Below the pieces are notes generated by a model that had not been told where the DNA came from, did not search any database, and was given only the letters and a program-made list of their open reading frames with translations. From Aphelidium insulamus (lineage: Eukaryota > Aphelidiomycota > Aphelidea > Aphelidiaceae): 64,000 bases of DNA. The translations under genes were made by a program, and so were the position numbers. Below are positions 56,449 to 64,000 of the stretch, piece after piece. Position 1 is the stretch's first letter. Each line of letters starts with the position of its first letter. The stretch lies in NCBI GenBank assembly GCA_036784855.1, contig JAZDSV010000029.1, positions 1 through 64,000 on the forward strand, read 5' to 3'.

Positions 56449-57366
56449 ATGGCAAGTTTTGGCGGCGGCGGCGGCGGCGCAGGAACCACGCTGTATCAGT
56501 GCTCGCTGTACGGCGCCACACGCGACCACCAACTTGTCATGGACCGGCTGGAGGCGCTGTGCGGTCCCCCGACACGTGTACACTTTCATGAACGCGCTTT
56601 TCACGCGCCAACAGGTAGGCATTTCGGTCTGTAGTGAGTATCTCGCACACTCTCACACACGGCACCGCAGTCTATCCCGACACGGTGGTGCGCGTGGTGC
56701 AGTCCGAGATACAGCATCTTTCATGTGGAGCCAGCACGAAACACCTGCTGCAGCTGGGCAATGCCGAGCCGGCCAAGAGTGCCACGGCATCCACGGGATG
56801 CAGTGTCCGTTCCGTGCACAGTGTCGCCATCCATGCGTGCTCTCAGACACCACCTCACGATACCGCGTCCATCACCCAGCCGCCACTGACGACAGGTAGT
56901 AGTAGTAGTAGAACACCTGGAAGTGGAGACAGTACTCAGGACGCCGTGGAGTCGTGGCTGGTGGCCATGCAGTTCACGCCGTGGTTCCACTATGGCAAGC
57001 GTGGCTACGCATTCGTGTCCATGGACTATGGCGTAAAGAGTCTGATAACCCGCGTGTACAGCGTGCGTGTTCTGTATCAATATGGTACATTTATTCACAC
57101 ACTGTTGTGTTACAGCCGCTGGTGGAGGACGCGTCGACTGGTGTGCCTGTGCATCAGGGCTGGTGGCTGGTGGAGCTGCACTCTGGTCCCGTAGAGCAAG
57201 AGTATGTTCCCCGCACAGGCGATATGGTTCGTGAATTCGCCGACTTTCTCCGGGGGTAAGCATGTCCTCAGAGTGTATATAGTCTGTATACACTTTACCT
57301 AATACTGACAGAACCATCCAACTGGAGAATGTGGAGCACCGTGTGTTGATGCAAAAGATTCTGTAA
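56449..57366 (+). CDS. Mediator subunit 18-like protein
   Basis: Exons 56449-56614, 56671-57062, 57116-57255 and 57312-57366 give 250 residues. MED18 is a head-module subunit of the RNA polymerase II Mediator. After a Gly-rich start comes YQCSLYGATRDHQLVMDRLEALCG, like the MED18 opening (strand, then helix ending RL..LC). The late part, YAFVSMDYGVKSLITRVYS, then WWLVELHSGPVEQEYV, and FADFLRGTIQLENVEHRVL, follows the MED18 pattern. The middle Ser/Thr-rich loop is longer than usual. Similarity is moderate. Confidence 0.6.
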
Positions 57367-57452
57367 ATTGTACAAATTGTGGCAAATGCGGGTATTGACA
57401 CCAAACTTTTACTATACAACACACGCACGCACTGGCAAGTTCATCCACACTG

Positions 57453-59763
57453 CTAGGCATCCTCCTCTTCCTCATCTTGCTCCTCGCCGTCGTTGTTCCC
57501 TTTCGCCTCGGCATCGTCGCCAAACACACTGCCCTGCTCGTTGGCGGCGTTGCTGGCCTCGCGTGCCACCATAACTTGCCGCACACGCTCGGCATACTCC
57601 TGCTCCTCCGCGACAGTGGGTTCACGCTGTTCCGTCAGTAGTTCGCCCGAGTATTCCTGCTGGAAGGGCAGCAGTGGCGGCGCCGTGAACCCGGTACCAT
57701 CCTTCAACCCGTTGCCCACGTAGATGTTGGCAAACTTTTGGTCAAAGCCGACGGTGACGGCGCCCGGCCAGCGGTTCGATCGCAGCATTATCGGCGAGTA
57801 CCGGGCGCGGACAGCCAGCGCACTGGCCAGCCGTATAGTCCACGCCGGACAGCCTTGGTCGTCCACCGCTAATGCAATATTACAGTACGAATGGAATTAT
57901 ATGAATAATATGATAGAATGTCCACTTGCCTGAGTCCTCGGCAATGGGCAACAAAAGACCCGGGGCAACTTCCGGTTCCACTGGAGGCAGCCCGTCGGCG
58001 GCGGCTTGCTGCTGCTCATCGCCGCCATCCTCGTCGTCGTCACCCTGCTCATCGCCGTCTGCGCCCTGATTGTTGTCGGCCTTGTACGGGTGGACCCAGG
58101 CGGTGCGTCCCTGTGGCAGCAAGTACGCCACATGGTGCACCCAGCTCTCGGGCTGCAGCAGATTGTCATGCCCGGGCCACTCGAACTCTTCATTGAGTGC
58201 CACGGCGTGCTCTGATCGTCAGTACAGTGAATGGCATTGTTACAACGCACCGGCTGATGGTTCCTCTTCCTCTTGTTCGCCATCCTCCCCGGGCTCATCC
58301 ACGTGATAGTAGCCAACGGGGCTGATGACAGTGGCGGCAGATATCCTGGCAATCTGCGCGCGCAGATAATCCGCTTCCAGCCCGTCAAACGGCGGGTACG
58401 ATACAATCTAAAGAGTTACTTGTAGCACAGTTTCATACACAGTTCAATAATATGCCACCTTGGCATCCAGAGCACCGGTAAAGAGCTTGCGAATGTTGCG
58501 TGCCTGCTGCACGAATCGAGGCTGCACATCGGGCAGACGCGTCCACTTGCCGCCGACTGTGTATGTCAATGAGATGATGTGAATGTAATTATATGTAATA
58601 TCCAGCAGACAACGTACTGGTCGAGCAGACCCAATAGGCAAACTTGTTGGCACCGACACCCGCTTGTTCTGCAGCCACCTTGGGCACGGGGGCCTTGACG
58701 GGCGCGGGCACAGCCACCGGCGCAACATCGCCGCTAGGTGTCGCAACAGGCACACTATCCGCGGCACCATCAGGCTGTGCCTGTTGCTGTTCACCGGCGT
58801 CTGTCTCTGCCGGCACCGCATCCGACTCGACAATAAAGTAGTCACCGCCGGTGCCAGTCACCTTGCCAAAGAAGCGCGCGGATGTCAAGTGTTTATCGGC
58901 GGCCAGCTGCTTGATGGACAGTGACAGCAGCACCGTCTCCTCGGCGCCGAACGAGACCTGAATGCAGGTTGAATATAAGCGGCGTCTACTAACACAACTA
59001 CTATACGCACCCCGGCCGCCTCAAACAGATGCGACAGGCCGATAATGTCTGGCAGATCGCCGCCCAGAGTCTGCGAATTGGACGCCGCAGACTCCACCAG
59101 CTGGCTCATGTCATCCTTGGCACGCACGGCCGCCTGCAACAGCTTCACCGTGTCCAGCAGCTTCTGGTCATCCTCTCGGGGCACATTCTGCCACAGAAGG
59201 TAAGACAGGAACACTCTGGATACAGCCGACGTACTCGAGGAATCATGGACGAGTGAGCGTCGGCCCGCACACTCAACCGCTTCACATCGGCCGACACTTG
59301 TTCGATAATGTCTACACAGAGCCGCCGTATGACAACACTGTCCACATTGTTGGTACTTTGATTACGCACCAGTGGCGTTGGCGGGCCGTTGTTGTAGCAC
59401 ACGCACCAGCACCTGTGTCAGGTGGTCGTAGAGGCTGTCGGCACCCGTCGATGCCACGGACTTTAGGTACGACTTGGCATCCTGGAATGCAGACTCCAAA
59501 TCCGGTTTGGCCTGCAGTGCGTGGGTGAGTGTGACGTCCACAGACACATGCACAGTGGCCACACATACCGGCTGAATGGACACTCCGCGAGCGTCCGACT
59601 TCAGCTGCTCCACTGGTGCCGGGCGTTGTGTCACAGTAGCAGCAGTGGTGGCAGTAGTCATGGCAGCATCTTCAGCCGGGATGACAGCGGCAACAGCAGC
59701 CTGCGGCGAGGGAGTGCTGCGCTCCTCGGCCATGGCGGGCAGCGTGGACACTGTTTCGCTCAT
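57453..59763 (-). CDS. Radial spoke head protein, RSPH4A/RSPH6A (RSP4/6) type
   Basis: Subunit of the radial spoke head in motile 9+2 cilia. Exons 59763-59370, 59311-59235, 59187-59011, 58957-58618, 58556-58459, 58407-58251, 58211-57930 and 57868-57453 give 646 residues. Landmarks: [20 protein letters not shown] then [27 protein letters not shown] followed by [35 protein letters not shown], and [20 protein letters not shown]. The C-terminus is acidic, as usual. The last intron (57929-57869) has a GC donor (CAG|GCAAGT). It is one of the strongest signs of a motile flagellate stage. Confidence 0.93.
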
Positions 59764-59801
59764 TTGTTGTATTCTTATGTCCAGGACGCCTCGATACATA
59801 T

Positions 59802-59811
59802 GCAGATCTAC

Positions 59812-59843
<32 letters not shown>

Positions 59844-59853
59844 GTAGATCTGC
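59802..59853. repeat. (TA)n hairpin with gcagatctaca arms
   Basis: The arms gcagatctacatat and its inverted copy flank a (TA)n loop just upstream (39 bp) of the radial-spoke start codon. It could form a cruciform or a transcript hairpin. Confidence 0.85.
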
Positions 59854-59981
59854 AATATATTATGCATCTGCCAATGCGAGAGCCTAGGTATGCAGTGATG
59901 GTAGACGACTGCACGATGTACACATCGCCGAGATGTTTATTGATGTCATTTGATGCCACAACAATACCCTGCAGCACTCGG

Positions 59982-60254
59982 TCACTGGCACTTGTTTTTA
60001 CCTTGGCAGGTACCTTGGCTTGCACCACTTGGTTTCTTGCAACAAAGGTTGGCGTCATATGCCGTGCATTGAGAATCTTTAAAACAGCCGATTCCAACAG
60101 CCGAGCATCGCGGTCCTCCCAGGCCATCAACGCAAGGCAAATTTTGCTTCCTGCACGCTGCAATCTGTGCCTTAGTGCACGCTGCATCAACATTGACAGT
60201 GCCGACAACCAACAGCAGCACCGCTGCCAGATAGTAGAGGTGGTGGATGCGCAT
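59982..60254 (-). CDS. Small secreted 10-Cys protein
   Basis: A single exon encodes 90 residues. The signal peptide (YYLAAVLLLVVGTVNVDA) is followed by a mature part of about 65 residues with ten Cys (C..AQIAAC..QNLPC, CSAVGIGC, NLCC, CQGKNKC). The even Cys count and small size fit a disulphide-stapled extracellular peptide of the fungal effector or antimicrobial type. No family was recognised. Confidence 0.72.
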   Translation of the reverse strand: MRIHHLYYLAAVLLLVVGTVNVDAACTKAQIAACRKQNLPCVDGLGGPRCSAVGIGCFKDSQCTAYDANLCCKKPSGASQGTCQGKNKCQ

Positions 60255-60358
60255 GGTGGCAGAGTGTGTGAAATCTGTAAATGGCGCGCGCGTATTTAGA
60301 GCCAGAAGGGACCACAGTGCCCGATTGGCGGACTACTTGGAACTACCAGTTAACTGTA

Positions 60359-60361
<3 letters not shown>

Positions 60362-60398
<37 letters not shown>

Positions 60399-60401
60399 GA
60401 C
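60362..60401. repeat. (TA)n palindrome with gtctatata arms
   Basis: A second AT hairpin, about 110 bp upstream of the small secreted gene's start codon. Confidence 0.85.
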
Positions 60402-60499
60402 GCACAAAGCTATGTATGTATCACACCAATGGGCGCTGCATTATAGCAAATTATGTGATGGTGCACAGGTCAGTCGTTTATGTGTATGTGAACATAACG

Positions 60500-60859
60500 T
60501 GTATGTAGGGACGCCCCCGCCAAATTCTCATCTGTGCTCACGTTGACCAGGGCGTGTACCTCCTCCAGCACGATGTGGACCAAATGCTGCTGCAGCAGGG
60601 CGTCGACCGAAGGCTGCTCCAACGCCAGGTTGACCTCTACGTGGTGCTACCGCCAACTGGTGTACGGGTTCACCGCTCCGCCAACTGGTGACGTGGCTTC
60701 ACCGCTCCGCCAACTGGTGTACGTGGTCCTCCACCAGCTGTCCAACAGGTGTACGTGGTCTTCCACCAGCTCCGCCAACTGGTGTACGTGGTCCTCCACC
60801 AGTTCCGCCGCCAGTTTGAACTCTACGAGCTCCGCCGACGGGTGTATGGTTACCTGTTC
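60500..60859. repeat. Imperfect tandem repeats of ccgccaactggtgtacg
   Basis: Between about 60647 and 60850 the motif ccgccaactggtgtacgtgg tcctccaccag recurs five or more times. Translated on the minus strand it reads PRTPVGGAGGRPRTPVG, out of frame with the gene ending at 60860. It may be a skipped or frameshifted repeat C-terminus of that gene, or a separate short gene; neither is certain. Confidence 0.6.
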
Positions 60860-62503
60860 TCACTGCGCGCTGACCTCCAGTTGCATGCCCGCCAGTCCTG
60901 CTCCGCCACGCTGTCCAGCCATTACGCCATTATTGACTCCCTGCTGATTCCCAACGCGTCGTGCAGGTGGTTGCAATTGTTGCCACATACCATTGCCAGT
61001 AGCGCCGTGGTGTCCAGGATGTCCGGGATGGTCGTTCTGCGGTCGTTGAGCTGCCGGACCGTTTGGTAAACCTGCGCCTAAATGCTGGTGACGTTGGTCA
61101 GGCACAGGCACAAGTCCAACAGCGTGCGGTCCCTGGGCTGCATGGGCATGCGCTTCCTGCCGGCCCTGTTGGCCATGACCAGCGCCTAGTGCCGCACTCT
61201 GATCATGAGGTGGATGGTGGCCGCCTGCATGTGGCGGGTGCACAGCGTGTCCGGGAACTGCCGCTTTAGTTGCATGGGCGCCGGGTGCCGCGCCATGGTG
61301 GGCATGTGCGCCTGCTCCATGCTGCTCGGCATTTGCACCACCTTGTGCTTGCTCTGAACGCTGTTGACGCTGTTGAGGGCGTTGGCGGATCTCGTCACTG
61401 CTGGGCTTGGCATTGCCATTGCCATTGTCGCTGTCGGAGCTGCTGCTGCCGCCGCCACTGCCACCGAAAAAGGCATTGCGTCTGTTATCCGTATTGCGTC
61501 TGACATTCGAAGAACCGTGCCTGCTGCCACAACCATCAAGAATGTTCTCGATTATGTCGGAGCCTTGGCTACTTGCACTGCTGCCACCGAAAAACCCATT
61601 GCGTATGCTATTAGGGGAGCGAGAACCGTGACTACTTTCACTACCATGTCCATGTCCGTGCTCAAGAGAGCCATCACTGCTGCCACTGTCTGATTGTCGG
61701 CGCCTAAACTTAACTTCGCCCCCCACCACCCAGTGTCCATTATGAAATGCCAGCGGATCGATTTTGTGTGGATATGACGAGACACGGGGCACTAAAACAG
61801 TTCTGATCCCGTAAATTGTTGGCGGTTCAGTGGTTGATTGTTCTACCAAAATCTTGTAAGCCTGGTCTTGTGCTGCGTCACCCAACTTCAAGGCGGCAGC
61901 ATCCGCCATAGAATCCGCTCTCATATGCTGAGAAGAGCCCTGCGCACCAGGGCTTGAAAACAACGGACTGTGGACATCCGAATTATAACTCGAACTGCTT
62001 TCGGCGTTACTACCAGACCCCGACATGATGTCCTCGTGCATTTTCTGAGCGCTGGGTGAGCCGAAATGACCGGGGGGCGACGCTACTCTGTTCGAGGCAC
62101 CCGAATGGCTACCGGAGCTCTGACTTGGGTGGTGACTTCCGTGGCTACTCTTAGACGTTCTGCTATGCTCTTGGCTGCCACCCTCAGGAATTTCAATCGA
62201 TAGACGAATCTTGCGGTCCTGTTTTGCAGCTGCAACAGCCACGCCACTTAGAGCACCAGTTTCTTCTTCAGGATAGCTGGTGCCACCAGTGCCGGCGGAT
62301 GGAGGTTGATCAGCACCAGATCCGACTGGCACTGTAATTTCGGCAGTTGTTAGTGGCGATGCAGCGGTATTGTAACCCATGGCTGCATCACTATGGGTAG
62401 TGCAGCCCCAACCACCAAGGCAGTTGCCAGGAAGGGACACCGCGGGCTGAATGGACAGCAGGCAGAGCGCGATGGCCGCAGCGGCAGAGGTAGAGAAGTG
62501 CAT
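60860..62503 (-). CDS. Secreted low-complexity (Ser/Gly/His/Gln-rich) surface-type protein
   Basis: Function unknown. From the ATG at 62503 one exon encodes 547 residues. A signal peptide (AAAAIALCLLSIQPAVS) precedes a short part with two Cys, then long Ser/His/Gly-rich stretches with paired repeats FFGGSSASSQGS / FFGGSGGGSSSS and RRNTDNRRN. A small folded-looking island, YKILVEQSTTEPPTIYGIRT then HNGHWVVGGEVKFRRR, lies near the middle. The last 150 residues are His/Gln/Gly/Pro-rich. This resembles a secreted matrix or adhesin-type protein. The frame ends at 60860, right before PRTPVGG-type repeats in another frame. Confidence 0.65.
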   Translation of the reverse strand: MHFSTSAAAAIALCLLSIQPAVSLPGNCLGGWGCTTHSDAAMGYNTAASPLTTAEITVPVGSGADQPPSAGTGGTSYPEEETGALSGVAVAAAKQDRKIRLSIEIPEGGSQEHSRTSKSSHGSHHPSQSSGSHSGASNRVASPPGHFGSPSAQKMHEDIMSGSGSNAESSSSYNSDVHSPLFSSPGAQGSSQHMRADSMADAAALKLGDAAQDQAYKILVEQSTTEPPTIYGIRTVLVPRVSSYPHKIDPLAFHNGHWVVGGEVKFRRRQSDSGSSDGSLEHGHGHGSESSHGSRSPNSIRNGFFGGSSASSQGSDIIENILDGCGSRHGSSNVRRNTDNRRNAFFGGSGGGSSSSDSDNGNGNAKPSSDEIRQRPQQRQQRSEQAQGGANAEQHGAGAHAHHGAAPGAHATKAAVPGHAVHPPHAGGHHPPHDQSAALGAGHGQQGRQEAHAHAAQGPHAVGLVPVPDQRHQHLGAGLPNGPAAQRPQNDHPGHPGHHGATGNGMWQQLQPPARRVGNQQGVNNGVMAGQRGGAGLAGMQLEVSAQ

Positions 62504-62977
62504 TGCGCGTTCAGAAAATATTTTGACGCGTTTTTCAGACTGACTGATTCGTCTCCTGCTTGACGGTTGGTGCCCCTTGATTGTAATACTGTGTGTGTGT
62601 GTGTGTGTGGGTGTGGGTGTGTGTGTGTCGGCGTGTGTGGGTGTGTGGGTATGTGGGTGTAGTATATAGTTCTCCTTGGTGGAAGTTGTCCATAATGATA
62701 CATGCAATTTGCCTTATACATACATATATTTGCTGTGGATGCGCTGAGCGTGAACTCTAGATGAACATTTATGTCCATCTATATCTTTACACAAAACACG
62801 CTGATCTGTCAGTGAAACGATAAAATGACACAAAGATATAAATACATACATACATATACCCATATATACAGTAAGAGGGAGATGCGTGTTAATGATGGTT
62901 CTACAGCTCTACATGTAGAGAAGCTTCTCCACAGAGAAGTCAATAGAGAGGAACAAATTGTCGATATTCAATCAATT
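62504..62977. other. Divergent interval with (GT)n and (CATA)n runs
   Basis: A GT/GTGG-rich run at about 62590-62660 and short tac-ata repeats near 62845-62870 lie between the secreted-protein start and the SET-domain gene. No gene was seen. Confidence 0.6.
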
Positions 62978-64000
62978 ATGACCACCACGGAGGACTGTGC
63001 CACCACGGCAAATGACATCGATAACGGTGACACGCTGGAGACACTGCTCAAGTGGCTGCGGGATGCCGGCGTTCAGTGGCGCCAAGATCTGATGCAGGTG
63101 CGGTACACGGACGCGTCACGCACCTCAATTGGTGTGTATGCCACACGCGCCATCCAGCCCGCCGACAATGATAATGGTAGCGGTGGCGTTGATGGCGGTG
63201 GAAATGGTGGTGTTAATGGCTGTGGTGGCACTGACAGCAGGGATGACGACGCATCTCCAGCGAGTACCGCATCTCTGTGCCGCATACCCATCGCGGCGTG
63301 TCTGTCGTGCGAGACGTGTGCACTGGGCAGCACTCCCGTGTTCGGCGGTGTACAAGATGGTGATGCCAGCAGTGACGGTGACGCGTGCGATCTCGGGGGC
63401 CCGATTGCACTGGCGCTGGCACTCATGTACGAGCAGAGTCTGGGCCGAGAGTCCCGATGGTGGGGGTATCTGCAGTCGCTGCCGTCCCCCGTGCCCGGTC
63501 TGCCGCTCTACTGGCACTGCTCTCCTGCTGCCAAAGATACGGCGCTGACAGACAAGTCTTCCCGTGACGATCGTGAGACATCCATTGCCATGCACGCACT
63601 GTGCCAGCAGGTGCTGCGCGGCACCGAGATGGAGCAGGCGCTGACGGCCGACGTGTCCCTGCTCCGCGCCGACTATGACGAGTGCATTGTGCCCGTGCTG
63701 CAGGCGCACCCCGCCCTGTTTGGCACGCACCCCCAGACCCAGTCTTCCCACCACTTTTCATTCGATGCGTTCGTGCATGCCTCGGCGCTGGTGGCGTCCC
63801 GTAGCTTTGACGTGGTGCAGTACAACTTTTCCGCGGGGCAGCACAGCGGCGCCATGGTCCCGCTAGCCGATGCATTCAACCACCGCACCGGCACCGAGCA
63901 CGTGCATCTCACTGGTGGTGGTGGTGGTGATGGTGACGATGGCTTGTCTTCAGTGTCTGACGGCGCGCCCCGTGATGACGCGCTGGAGATGGTGTTGGTG
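62978..64000 (+). CDS. SET-domain protein methyltransferase (SETD6 / Rkm4-like), cut by the right edge
   Basis: The frame is open from the ATG at 62978 to the window end. The SET N-part (VRYTDASRTSIGVYATRAI) is interrupted by an Asp/Gly-rich insert. The iSET helical region follows (PIALALALMYEQSLGRESRW, then WGYLQSLPS), typical of ribosomal-lysine methyltransferases and SETD6. The active-site core reads SFDAFVHASALVASRSF, then AMVPLADAFNHRTGTEHV with the NH of the pseudoknot motif. These enzymes methylate ribosomal proteins or other non-histone targets. The Rubisco-LSMT substrate-binding domain would lie past the edge. Confidence 0.8.
   Translation, partial: MTTTEDCATTANDIDNGDTLETLLKWLRDAGVQWRQDLMQVRYTDASRTSIGVYATRAIQPADNDNGSGGVDGGGNGGVNGCGGTDSRDDDASPASTASLCRIPIAACLSCETCALGSTPVFGGVQDGDASSDGDACDLGGPIALALALMYEQSLGRESRWWGYLQSLPSPVPGLPLYWHCSPAAKDTALTDKSSRDDRETSIAMHALCQQVLRGTEMEQALTADVSLLRADYDECIVPVLQAHPALFGTHPQTQSSHHFSFDAFVHASALVASRSFDVVQYNFSAGQHSGAMVPLADAFNHRTGTEHVHLTGGGGGDGDDGLSSVSDGAPRDDALEMVLV

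Overview
This is a compact eukaryotic nuclear window: about 36 genes on both strands, spaced mostly by less than 500 bp. Most are split by short GT-AG introns (about 43-113 nt; donors mainly GTATGT, GTACGT or GTGCGT). Exon joins were worked out by hand; where exon sums are given they come to whole codons. The standard code applies: TAA, TAG and TGA all end convincing genes.

The gene content suggests a flagellated (zoosporic) fungus or close relative. Mdm34, an ERMES subunit typical of fungi and absent from animals and plants, sits in the same window as ciliary genes (an RSPH4/6-type radial spoke head protein and a MAK/ICK/MOK-family kinase). A Het-C protein, a Crinkler/RHS-type effector and a broken Fanzor-like gene also fit early-diverging fungi. 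No species can be named from this sequence alone.

Layout. 0-2 kb: a broken Fanzor (eukaryotic TnpB relative) running off the left edge. 2.5-7.5 kb: two unrecognised genes and an HMG-box gene. 7.7-12.4 kb: MAK-type kinase and a group II PLP decarboxylase. 12.7-20.8 kb: a secreted Cys-rich protein, ribosomal protein uL16/RPL10, a possible dsRNA-binding protein, two multi-pass membrane proteins, and Mdm34. 20.8-25.3 kb: an AT-rich gene-poor stretch around Het-C. 25.3-32.5 kb: an unknown protein, SURF6/Rrp14, an Mpo1-like protein, a DJ-1/PfpI protein, a DOMON protein, and three tandem paralogous Cys-rich secreted genes, the third broken. 32.6-38.5 kb: a two-finger GATA factor, NAA20, a second secreted protein of the CRW module type, a CWF21/SRRM2-type splicing protein, and an unknown secretory protein. 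39-44.2 kb: a PH-domain/coiled-coil protein, an unknown protein, an ependymin-related secreted protein and an EXORDIUM-like secreted protein. 44.4-52 kb: SPT16 (FACT), threonine synthase with an apparent frameshift, and actin. 52-56.4 kb: a 50-bp satellite, a pentanucleotide minisatellite, the Crinkler-type gene and a SINE-like pol III element. 56.4-64 kb: a MED18-like subunit, the radial spoke protein, a small 10-Cys secreted protein, a large Ser/Gly/His-rich secreted protein, and a SET-domain methyltransferase cut by the right edge.

Three themes recur: housekeeping genes with CCAAT boxes close upstream; a large share of small, probably secreted, Cys-rich proteins, some in paralogous sets; and conflict or mobility genes (Fanzor, Het-C, Crinkler) sitting beside repeats or gene-poor DNA.
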